Shown here piece after piece: positions 1-11,716 of a stretch of DNA of 64,000 nt (positions are counted from its first letter, which is position 1; each line of letters starts with the position of its first letter). Source of the DNA: Bettongia penicillata ogilbyi. Its lineage: Eukaryota; Chordata; Mammalia; Diprotodontia; Potoroidae. The notes below the pieces were generated by a model. The model was not told the DNA's origin. It searched no databases and saw nothing but the letters and a program-made list of their open reading frames with translations. The DNA is taken from contig JAJHZJ010000399.1 in NCBI GenBank assembly GCA_023548195.1, forward strand, positions 8,313,100-8,377,099, in the 5' to 3' direction. Position numbers and translations under genes: made by a program.

Positions 1-258
1 ATGAAGCAGACCATTTTCTCTTGTGTTATGTTTTGTTTTGCTTTTTCTCATGGTTTCTCCCATTCATTTTAATTCTTCTATGCAACATGACTAATGTGAA
101 AATGTGTTTAATAAGAATGTATGAGTCAGAACCCATATAAGAGAGCATGCACAGTGCATACATATAAGAGTCTCAGAGAGGGAGGGAACAGGGAGGAGGA
201 GAAAATTTAAGATTTATGAAAATGATTGTTGAAAACTGAAAATAAATTAATTAATTTT
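1..258 (+). mobile_element. L1 3' UTR tail
   Basis: The stretch has the marsupial L1 3'-UTR signature: CACAACATGACTAA-like text near 84-95, a G-rich GGGAGGGAA segment at 178-205, and the terminal GAATGTTGAAAACTGAAAATAAATTAATT-like end at about 225-258 (seen here in parts). It is cut by the window edge on the left. It is followed at once by a second L1-type 3' part. Family assignment is by comparison with the other L1 ends in this window. Confidence 0.7.
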
Positions 259-263
259 TTTTA

Positions 264-1288
264 AATGGAGCTGAATAGAAAATTTGACTTTCAAATACAA
301 GAATCAAGAGACACATGATAAAGGAAACAAGAAAGAGAAACCATAAGGGACTTACTAAAGTGGAACTATTTACATTCTTACATGGAAAGATAATATTTGT
401 AACCCTTGAGAGCTTTCTCAGTATTGGGTAGTCTATATAAATAGACAGAGGGCACAGGGTGAGTTGCATATGAAGGGATGATATCTGAAAAGACAAAATT
501 AGGGGGTAAAAGAGGAATATATTGGGAGAAAAAGAAATGGAGAAATAGAATGGGGTAGATTATCTCCCAAAAAGGAGGCAAGAAAAAGCTTTTACAATGG
601 AGGATAAGAGGGAGGAGGTAAGAGGAAAAGAGTTAACCTTACTCTCCTTGGACTTGGCTTAAGGAGGGAATAACATGCATATTCAATTGGGTATGAAAAT
701 CTATCTTACCTAACAGGAAAGTGGGGGAAAGGGGATAAGAAAGGATTGGAGGGAGGATGATATAAGGGAGGGCAAACTGGAGGAGGGAGTAATTAGAAGT
801 AAACACTTTTGAGGAGGGACAGAGTCAAAAGAGAGAATAGAACAAATGGGGGACAGGATAGGATGGAGGGAAATATAGTTAGTCTTTCACAACATGACTG
901 TTATGGAAGTGTTTTTCATGACTACACATGTATAACTCATATCAAATTACTTGCCTTCCCAACGACAGTGGGTGAGGAAGGGAAAGAAGGTGGAACTCAA
1001 AGTTTTAAAAACAAATGTTAAAAATTTTTATTATATGCAACTGAGAAATAAGACATGTAGACAGAGGGGAACAGAGATCTATCTTGCCCTACAAGAAAAT
1101 AGAAGGGAAATAATGGGGGGGGTGGCGTGGTGATAGAAGACAAGGTAGATTGAGGGAAAAGATAATGGACTATAGAAGGGAGAAAGGAATGCATGCTGTC
1201 TTGGTGTTGGGGGAGGAAATTTTGGAACTCAAAATCTTGTGGAACTGAATGTTGAAAACTAAAATTTAATTAATTAGAGAAAAAATTA
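264..1288 (+). mobile_element. 5'-truncated ORF2-less L1 (HAL1-like) 3' part
   Basis: The left end opens inside the last ~16 codons of an L1 ORF1 (reading ELNRKFDFQIQE) and then runs directly into the same spacer/3'-UTR sequence that follows ORF1 in the two near-complete half-L1 copies at 20628-23561 and 49695-52546. Shared landmarks are the ACATGGAAAGA box, the purine-rich block, the CACAACATGACT box and the terminal GTTGAAAACT block. No ORF2 intervenes. The 5' truncation removes most of ORF1, so I cannot tell whether this copy had the early TAG of the other two. Confidence 0.75.
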
Positions 1289-1550
1289 GGTGCTAAGCTC
1301 AGTTATTTTTAACTGCTTTTTTTTTTCCAAAAAAAAATATAAGTGCTACTAGAAACCTCTCATTTTAAGTACCCTAGGGCAAACCTTCAGTGTACCTGCC
1401 CTAGTTATAGCTCTATCTATAATCATATCATTACAGAATTTTTATTGCTTCTGTAATAAGAAACACTAGTAATTGAGCTCTAAATGAAGGGAATACACAA
1501 AACCAAAGAGAGGCTGCATAGCTTAAAGAAGGGCTGGGCTTTAGAGTCAA

Positions 1551-1800
1551 GTCCTGACCCTGTACAATAGTGGAAAGAGCCATGATTCCATCATCAGAGG
1601 ACAGCAGGCTCAAATCTTACCTCCAATGCTTAGCACCTGCATAACTTAAAGCAGTCTCCCTGGACCTCAGTTTCCTCATCTCAGCCTCAGACTAGCTGGC
1701 TTCTGCAGTCCCTCAGAACTCACTTAAACTCTTAATGTCCCAAAATTCTCTCAGACTACAAGTTACAGAGAAGAAGCCAATCTGATTCAGGACAAGCAGT
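1551..1800 (+). mobile_element. MAR1/MIR-type SINE, old
   Basis: A diverged tRNA-related SINE. It shows the AATAGTGGAAAGAGCCATG-like head, the CTCAGTTTCCTCATCT core and the downstream CTCTCAGACTACAAGTTACAGAGAAG text typical of the marsupial MAR1 tail. It is too decayed for subfamily naming. Confidence 0.6.
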
Positions 1801-1925
1801 TCCCACACCTCTACTGATGAACCATTGGCCTAGGAACAAACAAATGAGCTGTTAATTGTAGATCTGATCTGCCTCAGTATGGTTTATAAAATAACAATGA
1901 AGTGAATACTAAATAGTTGTCTATT

Positions 1926-2838
1926 TGTTAGTTAAGTGACTTTTATTGATTCTTTTACATCACCAAATTTCCGCCAATATCTCTCCCTCTTCTACCTAGA
2001 GAACCATCCCATAAAAAAATAATATTTTAAAGAGGGAAAATAAAGAAAAAGAAAAAAATAAGCAAAACTGATAAATACTAAAAAGTCTGAAAACACGCAC
2101 AATGCTCCACAGCTATGGATGGACCTCATATCTTTTCAGAGATAGGAGGTGTCGGGGTTGATAACATCATCTCCTATCTCTTCTTTGGGGCCATACTTGT
2201 TCTTTGTAATCTTACAATATTCACATTGGATTGTTCTGAGGTTGTTCTTTCTGTTTACATAGTCATGTATACTGTTTTCATGGCCCTGCTTACTTCGTTC
2301 TGTATCAGTTCATGTAAATCTTTCCATGCTTCTTCTACGCATTTATTACATTTGTCTTTTCTTACAGTATAGTAATGTCCCATTATATTTACATACCAAA
2401 GTTTGTTTAGCTATTCCCCAATGAATGAGTATCCATTTTGTTTCCAGTTGTGTGCTACCACAAAAAGTACTGCTATAAATATCTTGATGTATGTGGAGAT
2501 TTTTTTCTTATTAACACATCCTAGCAGAATTTCTCATAATGCATGGACAATATAGTCACTTTGCATAATTCCAAATTGCTTTCCAGAATGGTGGTGCTGA
2601 TTCAAACTTTAACAATACATTATGCGCCTAACTTATCATACACCCTCCAGCACTGACTATTCTTATCTTTTTTCATCTATGCCATTTTGTAGCATGTGAG
2701 GATAAATGTTCAACATTGTTTTGATTTGCATTTCTATTATTATTTGTGATTTGGAGCATTTTTTCAAATAGTTATTAATTATTTGCAGTTCTTTTGAGAA
2801 CTGTTCCTATCCTTTGACCACTTATTTATTGGAGAATA
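1926..2838 (-). mobile_element. L1 3' region (3' UTR and ORF2 C-terminal remnant)
   Basis: On the minus strand this reads as the 3' UTR and the last part of an L1 ORF2. It matches the better-preserved copy at 10050-11578 block by block: the TTCAGCATC-type box, the ATTCCCCAATGAATG block, the ACCACAAAAAGTACTGCTATAAATAT block and the CCTTTGACCA block. The frame is broken many times. The 5' side ends against an RTE-derived repeat near 2838. Confidence 0.75.
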
Positions 2839-3118
2839 GCAGCTGGGAACAATTTGTTCTAATGGCCATAAAGACAAGAGGATGGCTCAAGTAGGTGCTA
2901 TGGAGGACTTGGACAGCTAAGACACCAAGGCCATCAACTGCATCCTGGACCCTCCCAGTCATCTTGACTTTTGTCTTGCCATTGGACTTCAATAACTGGA
3001 AGAGAAAGTGAGGTTAACGACTTTGTGCAATTCTGCCTCACTTAAATCTAATTCATGTGAATCAAGACATTACCTTATGATGTCACTGATACTCTTCCAC
3101 AACAAAGGACAAATAATA
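2839..3118 (+). mobile_element. Non-autonomous RTE-derived repeat, truncated
   Basis: This is homologous to the longer copies at 27437-27937 and 47375-47914 and to the 5' end of the RTE LINE at 37079. Shared text includes GAACAATTTGTTCTAA, CTTTTGTCTTGCC, TGCCTCACTTAAATCTAATT and the terminal AAGGACAAATAATAATAAT tail. Only the 3' half is present. Confidence 0.65.
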
Positions 3119-3790
3119 ATAATATTGGAGACTGACTTTGGGTCTTATATGCATATATTAGATATTTGTTGAACTGTACCAAATCTATCTTATAGATAAG
3201 TGTTGCTGGCAGGGCTCCCAATACTATGTGGTTCTGAAACTTCCTATTTTGTCCTAGATACCCAGGAAGTATAGCCATGTTGCTGTTATACTTACATATA
3301 TTAATCCAACAAATAGGTTTGGAAAATCTGGGGTCCACTCTACTTTTTTATGCCATTGTCTCTTGCTATTGACCTGTCCTCACTCCTTCCTATTCCTTCC
3401 CACATCACTAAACTGAGAGAAAATATTACTTTCAGAAAAAAAATATTTTGTACCAAACACAAATGTTTAAAGAAATAATGACATGAACCAAAACAATAGC
3501 TTACAATTGGACAATGTTTTGTGATTTACAAAGCACTTTTTAAAAATTACCTCCTATGCAACAGCAGCTATCATCACAAGACCATCATAAAATTATTTAA
3601 CTTCAGCACAGAGCAATAACTAGGGATGAGTGATCATGGCTTCTTCCCAAGCTAGCAAAATTTAATGTGTACTTCTAGTACATTTAGTCCTTCCTGCACA
3701 AAAAACAACTGAGCTTAGTACCTAGTTAGCAAAAATAATTTATGAGATAGTAGACAGACCTCACTGAGTCTTGTTTCATGCTTTTGGAAC
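3119..3790. other. Unassigned intergenic DNA
   Basis: No coding signal is visible. A short MIR-like scrap (TTACAAAGCACTTTTT) lies near 3525-3542. Nothing else is recognised. Confidence 0.5.
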
Positions 3791-4015
3791 TTGAGTGTTA
3801 TAGGATCATGGATCTAGCACCGAAAGAGAATTCAGAGTCATTCTAGTCCAATACCCCCCTCCTGCCATCTGTAGAGATAAGTAAATTGAGGATGAAATAG
3901 AGTAAGTGATTTATCCATGGTCACACAGGTAGTAACAGCCATCAAAAGTGAGATTTAACCATGATATCAGATGTCAGAGCCAGTACTCTTTCCACTAACC
4001 CAAACTACCTCCCAT
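3791..4015. mobile_element. MIR/THER-type SINE
   Basis: The order of blocks is that of a mammal-wide tRNA-derived SINE read from its tail: an ATAGGATCATGGATCTAG start, then TAGTCCAATACCCCC, AAATTGAGGA, GGTCACACAGGTAGTAA, and finally CAGTACTCTTTCCACTAACCC. It is diverged throughout. Confidence 0.65.
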
Positions 4016-4032
4016 TTGTTGACTAAAAATAA

Positions 4033-4435
4033 GTTCAACCAAATCACATCCAAAATCCTCTGCCTGGCTTTGATGTCTTTCTTATCTTTATTTCCCATAA
4101 GTCCCCACAATTCTAATATCAGTAGATCTCCTCAGAATTCCAGCTTTATTTCTCTCTGTGCTCGTATTAGAATACCTTCTCCAACTTCTCTCAAACTTTT
4201 TGATCCTTTAAAATTTGCCTCTCTTCGATTTATTCTCTTCCATGATGTATTACCCACTCCTTGAGCCTCACAGATCTCTCCCTTGTCTGAAATTTTTTTT
4301 GTGCTTGGAGTCACTCCTATGCAGTTTGTGCCTTTTTTGTTCTGTCTTACTATTCCAAGGACATTGGGTTCCCTTCCCCAACCTGACTGGAAGTTCCTGA
4401 GGACGTAATATAGTATATAGCCCTCTCTGAAGTTC
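4033..4435 (+). mobile_element. L2 LINE 3' remnant
   Basis: Blocks typical of L2 3' ends occur in the right order: CCAAAATCCTCTGCCTGGCTT, AGAATACCTTCTCCAA, CTTCCATGATGTATTACCC, and ACTGGAAGTTCCTGAGGACG. Divergence is high, so this is a moderate-confidence call. Confidence 0.5.
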
Positions 4436-4454
4436 CAGTCACATATGCATCTAT

Positions 4455-5312
4455 AAAAAACAATCTCCACCAACAAATCATAAATGAATAAGTTGTACCT
4501 CATTGATGGTGGAACCATGAGTCCTGGAGCCATAGAAAACAATTTGGCATTATGTCCTGAAAGTTACTAAGCAGTATATTACCTTTGCCTCATGACACCA
4601 CTATAAGTGCTGTGCCCCAAAAGATTCAAGGATAGAGGAAAAAGTCCTCTATGGACAAAAATAATTGTAGCTGCTCTTTTTGTAATGACAAAGAATTGAA
4701 GACTGAGGAGATGACTATCAGTTGGGGAATGACTAAACAACATATGGTAGAGGAACATGATGGAATTTTGTCGTACAGCAAGATGTGAAAAAAGAGATAG
4801 TTTCAGAAAGACGGGAAAACAGATAAAATAATGTACAGTAAAGAAAGCAGAACTAGAACACTTTGTACTATAGTATCAATATTGTATATGTTCAGTCATT
4901 TCAGTCATGTCCAATTCTCCATGACTCCATTTGGGATTTTCTTGGCAAAGATACTGGTGTAATTTGTCATTTCCTCCCCTAGCTCATTCTACAAATGAGA
5001 AAATTGAGATCAGCAGGGTTAAGTGACTTGCTCACACAACTACAGTAAGTGTCTGAGCTATTTGAACTAGGGTCTTCCTGGCTGCAGGCCCAGCATTCTA
5101 TCCACTGTGCCACATATTATAAAAATGAGCAATTCTGAAAGACTTAATAACTCTGATCAATTAAATAATCAATAGTGATTCCAAAGATCTGATGAAGAAG
5201 AATGTTATCCACTTCCATGCAGAGAATAGACAATATGCAAAATAAAAAATGCATTTGTGGATGTGGCCAACATGAAATTGTGCTTTCCTTGACTATGTTT
5301 ATATGATACAAA
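4455..5312 (+). mobile_element. L1 3' end, split by a SINE
   Basis: The left part (4455-4887) is the plus-strand equivalent of the ORF2 C-terminus, with the ATAATTGTAGCTGCTCTTTTTG and CAGTTGGGGAATGACT blocks. The right part (5114-5312) is L1 3' UTR, with AATGTTATCCACTTCC and TTCCTTGACTATGTTTATAT. A minus-strand SINE sits between them at 4888-5114. The element ends in a TTCC microsatellite. Confidence 0.7.
4888..5114 (-). mobile_element. tRNA-headed SINE with RTE-like tail
   Basis: On the minus strand it reads head to tail. The head carries GTGGATAGAATGCTGGGCC and a degenerate B box, then CTGTAGTTGTGTGAGC and the core. The tail, seen on plus as TCAGTCATGTCCAATTCTCC and TTTTCTTGGCAAAGATACTGG, is the usual tail of this marsupial family. 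It inserted into an L1 3' end. Confidence 0.75.
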
Positions 5313-5314
5313 GG

Positions 5315-5403
5315 TCCTTCCTTCCTTCCTTCCTTCCTTCCTTCCTTCCTTCCTTCCTTCCTTCCTTCCCTTCTTCCTTCCTTCCTTTCTTCCTTCCTTC
5401 CCA
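5315..5403. repeat. (TTCC)n microsatellite
   Basis: About 22 near-perfect TTCC units with a few interruptions (CCC, TTTC). It follows an L1 3' end, consistent with growth from a retroelement tail. Confidence 0.95.
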
Positions 5404-5763
5404 TATAGACACAAATGCACATACATGTGTATAATCATATCACATGCACATGCATGTATATACACATGCTCATACAATAAATGTATACATATGCACACAT
5501 ACACCTGCATGTATACATCACATAAACCTCTACCTATGCACATATGTGTAGCATATAAAAACCATATATACATAAATGGGGGCATGTGCTTATGTGCATG
5601 CACATATATGCATACATGTATAATCACATGCTCACATGTATATGTATCTTAATTACCATGCGTGTGTGTACATGTATGCATCCATATACACATGCATACA
5701 TATACACACATGCATTCACACACAGAGACATAGATACAGACAGAGACATAGACACACACACAA
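5404..5763. repeat. Alternating purine-pyrimidine low-complexity tract
   Basis: About 360 bp dominated by CA, TG, TA and ATGCAT steps with local near-palindromes such as GCATGTGC and ATATGCATAC. The open frames here (Met/Cys/His/Tyr-rich) are products of the composition, not genes. Confidence 0.85.
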
Positions 5764-5765
5764 TG

Positions 5766-5990
5766 AGAGGCAGCCTGGTGTGATAGAGAGTTGGCCTCAC
5801 CCCCAGGAAGATCTAGGTCCAAGACATGCTAGTTGTGTGATCCTGAACAAGTCACTTATCTTCTCAACACTCTTTAGCAATACCCTCAAGATGGTAAGTT
5901 GCAGAGAAAGTGTAGACCTGGATGATGTATCTTCATGCAGGAATTTCCTACACCCATAAAATCACAGGTCTAGTCCCTTTTTCTCTGTAT
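5766..5990 (+). mobile_element. MAR1-type SINE
   Basis: It starts with GAGGCAGCCTGGTGTGATAG and carries the core GTGATCCTGAACAAGTCACTT. It continues through AGTTGCAGAGAAAGTG and ends ATAAAATCACAGGTCTAGTCCC. This order matches the long marsupial MAR1 SINE. Confidence 0.75.
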
Positions 5991-6249
5991 GATAATAACT
6001 GCACATTTCTCAAGTACTTTATGTATATTTCTCACTTGATCCCATTACAAGGATAGATTCAAAGTGGGAAATTCAATACATCAAAGAGGATGTTTGATAA
6101 TTAGTCTTAGGGATAAACAAGTGTGCACAAGCACAACTTACGACCTCAGGGCAGTATATTAATATCCCTTTTGTAACAATATGTGCCATATTATCAAATA
6201 AATTTCTGACAGAAGCCAGAAGTACCCCCAAGAGTCTCCTGCATAGTAG

Positions 6250-6475
6250 CTAATGTCACTGTGTGGAAACAGCCTTTAACTTTCAATCAGAAGACTTAAT
6301 TGTGATGGGACCATAGTATGTCATTCAATTTCCTTTGTCTACAATTCATTATCTGTAAAATGGACATGATACTATTTGTACTACTTACCTCTCCAACTTT
6401 TTTTGTGAGGATCGAATGAAATAGCGTATGTAAGACATTTTGTAAACTCTAAACCTATAGTCAATGTCAGCTATT
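6250..6475 (+). mobile_element. MIR-like SINE, old
   Basis: It has a recognisable core and tail: CAATTTCCTTTGTCTAC, ATTATCTGTAAAATGGACA, TTGTGAGGATCGAATGAAA and ATTTTGTAAACTCTAAA. The head is largely gone. Confidence 0.6.
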
Positions 6476-6604
6476 AAGAACAGTCTACTAATTTGCTGGT
6501 TGTTGATGAACATTAGTACTCATGTGTGTTATATATAAATACATCTTTATACAGAAAAACATATATGTGTGTACGTGTACACACACACAATATGGATTAT
6601 TAAT

Positions 6605-6855
6605 CAATCAATAATCAATGAGTAGAATGATGGGCCTGGAGTCAGGAAGACCTGAGTTCAAATTCAGCCTCAGATACTTACTAGCTGAGGAAGTTATTTA
6701 ACTTCTTCTGTCTGCCTCAGTTTCCTCAACTATAAAGTAAGGATAGCACCTACTTCCCAAGGTCATTGTGAGAATCAGATGGCATAAATGTGTAAAGTGC
6801 TTAGCATACTGCCTGGAACCTAGTAGATGCTTAATAAATGTTTGTTCCCTTGTTC
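6605..6855 (+). mobile_element. CORE-SINE
   Basis: Well-preserved blocks are GGGCCTGGAGTCAGGAAGAC, the B-box-like GAGTTCAAATTC, CCTCAGTTTCCTCAACTATA, GTGTAAAGTGCTTAGCA and GATGCTTAATAAATGTTTG. A short head of another dispersed repeat (GCATCTACTTTGTGCCAGGC) follows at 6869-6920. Confidence 0.8.
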
Positions 6856-6954
6856 CTTTTCCGACTTAATAAGCATCTACTTTGTGCCAGGCACTGTATT
6901 AGAAGCTGAGGAATGCATAAATGACATATATATGCATTTGCATTTTCTGCAGTT

Positions 6955-7170
6955 TTCATAGGAGCTGAAAGGGACTTCTTAAGCCATCTAATCCAAGACC
7001 CTAACTCTATAGATGATGAAATTGAAGACCCTGAAAGTTAAGTGATTTGCCCAAGGTTACATAGGTAAACATTATCTATGTAAGGTTACAAAGTAAGCAT
7101 TACAGGCAGGATTTGTACACGGGTCCTCTGATTCCAAAAGTAGTATTCTTTCCCCTAGTACATAGCAGGT
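6955..7170. mobile_element. MIR/THER-type SINE
   Basis: It has the same block order as the copy at 3791: GGAGCTGAAAGGGACTTCTT, GCCATCTAATCCAAGACCC, TTAAGTGATTTGCCCAAGGT, then GGTCCTCTGATTCCAAAAG. A local duplication of the CATTATCTATGTAAGGTTACA area is visible near 7070-7100. Confidence 0.65.
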
Positions 7171-7194
7171 GCTTAATAATTTTTGTTGACTGAC

Positions 7195-7395
7195 TGTAAA
7201 GTTGCCTCCAAATTTAGAACTAGAAGGGACCTCAAAGTCATCTAATACAACCCGCTTAATTTTATAGGTGATAATTGAAGGCAAGAGAAGTTAGGTTATT
7301 TACCCAAAGTCACTCAGGTAGTAAGTGGCAGAGCAGGTTTGAACCAAGGACCTCCGCCTTTAAACTCGATTCTGCCACTGCTTCCTGCTATCCCC
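7195..7395. mobile_element. MIR/THER-type SINE
   Basis: A second copy directly downstream of the one at 6955, in the same orientation. Blocks: TTTAGAACTAGAAGGGACCT, GTCACTCAGGTAGTAAGTGG, then CTCGATTCTGCCACTGCTT. Confidence 0.65.
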
Positions 7396-8380
7396 TCCTG
7401 GGCAGAAGCACTTTGCTTAGGGTTCAAGGAGCTACAAAACGGAAATCAGAACAGGAGAAAAGTAGAAAAGGCAAGATAAGGATGTCTGCAGTTTCTCCTT
7501 CTCTCAAAAAGGGTGGGATGACAGTAAAGCCCTCCCTATCCATTAGACTGTCATTTCCCCTCTATTGTCTTTTCTGTCTTCACTGACTTAGCAGTTTCTA
7601 CAACTATTTCTCCTACCACATGCTTCCAAAGAGTTCCTTAGGAATAAGATAGGAAAGGTTTCCCTATGAACTGACTCCTCCATTGCATTTGCCCTCTCCA
7701 GCCTCTGATGAACATTCCAGAAGATAAGTCAGTAGGGAGGTCTGAATTTGTCCAGGTCATACCCTTCTTTCAGTCATGGAATTGAATCTACACTAGAACA
7801 TCTCAGGGACCTTGAAACAGATTCAAGTATAATAGGTTAGTCCAAACAGCAGTCAGGACAATGGGTCAAATGACTGTCAATTACCTAGCACTTTGCCCCC
7901 TGCTGGTTAAATCCGGGGCTCTTTGGTCTAGGCTGCCTGCACGTCTAAGCCGCTATTCCTTTCTGATCAAGCATGTAGTGTCCTTCGCTGATACCTCAAC
8001 ATTCAATGTTCAACAGTTTAATTACATTAGTTACAAAAAAAAAAAGCATGGTAGAAGTCAAGCCACTTGTATCACAATGTGTAAATGGCAAATCCTTCCC
8101 AGCTCCAGCCCCAAGGTAAACCCTGACCCCTCAGTTCAGAATCCATTTCTATTCTCTTTAGCTTCCAAAGTTGCATGAGAAAAAATTAGAAAATTCACCT
8201 GCCAAAATATACATACAACATTCCTCTGTTTCTTTAGCCTTTCTCTCTCTCCACAGAGAGGCAAAATTTCAGCTGCCCACCGGAAATTAAAAGAATGACT
8301 GTACAAGCAGAAAAGATGAGATGCAACTACCAAAGGGGAATGAAATGAGAAGCTTATATAAGTGGTCACTCCTAGTGCTT
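7396..8380. other. Unassigned intergenic DNA
   Basis: There is no recognised repeat and no convincing exon. Several open frames of 77-108 codons exist but show no protein family signature. Confidence 0.5.
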
Positions 8381-8389
8381 TTATTTCTT

Positions 8390-10049
8390 TTTCTTTTTAA
8401 TTTTTTTAAAAACATTTTTATTTTAACTTTTGAACTTCAAATTCTATCCCTCTTTCCCTTCCATCTCCCCTCCTTGAGATGGAAAGCAATCAGATATAGG
8501 TTATATCTGTGCAATTATGTAAAACACATCTATATTTTGTATAAGAAGACTAGAATAAAAGAAAAAACAAAAGAAAGTGAAAAACAGCATTTTGTATTGT
8601 CACTATCAGTTCTTTCTCTGGAGACAGACAGTATGTTTCATCATTAGTCCTTTGAGTCTAGTTTTAGAACATTGCATTGCTGAGAATAGCTAAGTCATTC
8701 ACAGTTCTTCATCAAACAATATTGCTGTTTCTGTGTGCAACATTCTCCTTGCTCTTTTCACTTCACTTATGCATCAGTTCATGTGACACTTCCCATAGTT
8801 TTCTGAAATCATCCTTCTTGTCATTTCTTACAGCACAACAATACTCCATTACAATCGTATACCACAGCTTGTTTAGCTATTCTCCAGGTGATGGACATCC
8901 TTTTGATTTCCAATTCTTAGCCACCACAAAAGGAGCTGCTATAAATAGTTTTTGTACAAATAGGTTCTTTTCCATTTTTTTGAATGTCTTTGGGATATGG
9001 ACCTATCCATGGTATTGCTGGATCAAAGGGTATGTAAGTTTTATAGACACGTGGGCATAGTTCCTCTACCAACAATGCATAAATGTCCAAGTTTTCCCAC
9101 ATCCCCACCAACATCTAACATTTTCCTTTTTTGTCATATTATCCACTCTGATAGTTGTGGGGTGGTACCCCAGAGTTGTTTTATTTGCATTCCTCTGATT
9201 AATAGTGATTTAGAACATTTTTCCATATGACTATAGATAGATTTGATTTCTTTGAAAACTATTTATGGCCTTTGACCATTTATCAATTGGGTAATGACTT
9301 GTAATTTTATAATTTTTACTCATTTCTCTATATATTTGAGAAACGAGGCCTTTATCAGGGATATGTTACAATTTTTCCCCAGTTTTCTACTTTCCTTATA
9401 ATTTTGATTGCATTGGCTTTGTTTGTACAAAAACTTTTTAATTTTATATAATCAAAATTATCTATTTTACATTTTGTAATGCTCTCTCTGTCCTTTTTGG
9501 TCCTAAATTCTTTCCTTATCCATAAATCTGACAGATAAACTATGCTCTTTTGTTTATGACATCACCCTTTTAATGTAAATCATGTACTCATTTTGATCTT
9601 ATCTTGCTATCTGATGTGAGATGCTGATCTGTACCTAGTTTCTGTCATTCTGTTTTCCAGTTTTCCCAGCACTTTTGTCAAATAATGAGTTTTTGTTCGA
9701 AAAACTTGGATCTTTGGGTTTATCATATACTAGATTGCTATGGTCATTTACTAAAATATAATTTGTACCTACTCTATTGCAGTGACCCACCACTCTATTT
9801 ATTAGCTGGTACCAGATTGTTTTGATAATCACCACTTTATAAAACAATTTGAGATCAGGTATAGCTGCACCACTTCTTTTGCATTCTTTTTTTATTGATT
9901 CTCTTGATATCCTTGAACTTTTTTTCTTCCTGATGAATTTTGTTATTTTTTTCCTATTTCTATGAAATAATTTTTTGAAAGTTTGATTGGCATACTGTTG
10001 AATAAATAAATCAAGTAGAATGACCATTTTTATCATATTGAGCTTTTCT
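8390..10049 (-). mobile_element. L1 3' half (ORF2 C-terminal part and 3' UTR)
   Basis: On the minus strand it runs from ORF2 text (9635-10036, still open for 133 codons, with KSSRISRE and AAIPDLKLFYK) through the C-terminal domain to the 3' UTR near 8390. The frame is broken downstream of 9635. The 5' side is interrupted at ~10050 by a younger L1. The segment at 11722-13440 may be the rest of the same element, but about 1.3 kb of L1 would have to be missing between the two pieces. Confidence 0.8.
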
Positions 10050-10411
10050 TTTTAATGTTTTACAATCATTTCCTTAAAGTTAAGATTTTATCCCCCCCAC
10101 CCTTCCCCCATTACCCCCTCCCTCCCCGTGACAGCATACAATTTTGTATAGGTTCTACATATACTTTCCTATTGAGCACATTTTCACTATAGTCATGCTA
10201 TGTAGTTGAACTAAAATAAATGGAAGAAATCATATAACAAATCAAAACATAATACACTGAAACCCACCCACACACAAACATGATCTGCTACATTCTGCGA
10301 ATGACTTCCATATTTCTTTCTCTGAGTGTGGAAGGCATTTTGCCTTAGAAGACCGACATTAGGATTTTTTTTTTTCTCAATAAGTTCTTGTGTTATTACA
10401 AAGTTCCAAGT

Positions 10412-11578
10412 CTACCAGAAAAAACTTTCACACACTGTGGTCGCTGCTGTGCACAAAGTTCTCCTGGTTCTGCTCCTTTCGCTCAGCATCAGGTCATATA
10501 AGTCCTTCCAGGCCTCCCTGAAGTCTTCTTGTTCATCATTTCTTATGGCGCAATAGTACTCCATTACATTCATATACCATAATTTATTCAGCCATTCCCC
10601 AATTGATGGGCATCCCCTTGACTTCCAGTTTTTGGCTACCACAAAGAGTGCTGCTATAAATATTTTTGTACACGTGGGACCCTTTCCTGTTTTTATAATC
10701 TCTTGGGGATCCAGTCGTAGTAGTGATATTGCTGGGTCAAAGGGTTTGCACATTTTTGTAGCCCTTTGGGCATAGTTCCAAACCGTTCTCCAGAATGGTT
10801 GGATGATCTCACAGCTCCACCAACAATGAATTAGTGTTCCAACTCTCCCACATCCTCTCCAGCATTTATCATTTTCTTGTTCTGTCATGTTTGCCAATCT
10901 CATAGGTGTGATGTGGTACCTCAGAGTTGTTTTGATTTGCATCTCTCTAATCAATAGTGATTTAGAGCACTTTTTCATATGATTATAGATATCTTCCCCT
11001 GAAAATTGCTTGTTCATATCCTTTGACCATTTATCAATTGGGGAATGACTTGGATGGTTATATATTTGAGTCAGTTCTCTATATATTCTAGAAACGAGGC
11101 CTTTATCCCCGAGCTTAGCCGTAAAAATTTTTTCCCAATTTACTACATCCCTCCGAATTTTGGTTGCATTGGGTTTGGTTGTGCAAAAACTTTTCAGTTT
11201 AAAGTAATCAAAATTATCCATCTTGCATTTCATAATGCTTTCTATTGTTTCTTTAGAAAAAAATTCTTCCCCTCTCCATAAATCTGATAAATACACTATT
11301 CCTTGCTTCTCCAGTTTATTCATGGTATCAATCTTTATACCTAAATCATGTACCCATTTGGACTTTATTCTTGTGTACGGTGTCAGGCATGGGTCTATGC
11401 CTAATTTCCGCCACACAGTTAACCAGTTTTCCCAGCAATTTTTGTCGAACAGTAAGTTCTTATCCCAGAAGCTGGGATCTTTGGGTTTATCAAACAGGAG
11501 GTTGCTATATTCCTTGCCTACTGTGTCTTGAGTGCCAAGTCTATTCCATTTGTCTACCCCTCTGTTTCTTAGCCAATA
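10412..11578 (-). pseudogene. L1 ORF2 C-terminal fragment, frame intact
   Basis: This encodes the C-terminal ~388 codons of an L1 ORF2 protein (endonuclease/reverse transcriptase of the L1 RNP). The frame is open from the inversion junction at 11578 to a TAG at 10412. It lies downstream of the RT domain. The zinc-knuckle-like L1 motif CX3CX7HX4C is intact (C-WRG-C-GRVGTLI-H-CWWS-C), at residues 185, 189, 197 and 202 counted from the GTG at 11416. Other L1 landmarks are KPKDPSF near the start, WRKLGIDPCLTPYT, and the YYCAIRNDEQEDF block near the end. No endonuclease or RT is present because of the truncation and inversion, so this is not a functional gene. The open frame indicates recent insertion. 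Confidence 0.85.
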
Positions 11579-11716
11579 TCAAGCTGGATAAAATAATATC
11601 AAAATTCATTTGGAAAAACAAAAGGTCCAGAATATCAAAGGGACTAATGAAAAGAAATGCTTGGGAAGGTGGCCTAGCGCTACCAGACCTCAAATTGTAT
11701 TATAAAGCAGCAATTA
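11572..11716 (+). other. Inverted 5' segment of the twin-primed L1
   Basis: The plus strand reads LDKIISKFIWKNKRSRISKG, then a stretch ending LPDLKLYYKAAIT. This is L1 ORF2 sequence immediately upstream of the part on the minus strand. It is followed by a T-rich stretch where the older L1 resumes. Confidence 0.85.

Noticed and set aside
4132..4542. 136-codon minus-strand frame
   Set aside because: It spans an L2 remnant and the start of an L1 remnant, with no domain and no conservation evidence.
5144..5627. Two minus-strand frames with KEGRKEGRKEG-type repeats
   Set aside because: They are translations of the TTCC microsatellite and its alternating flank.
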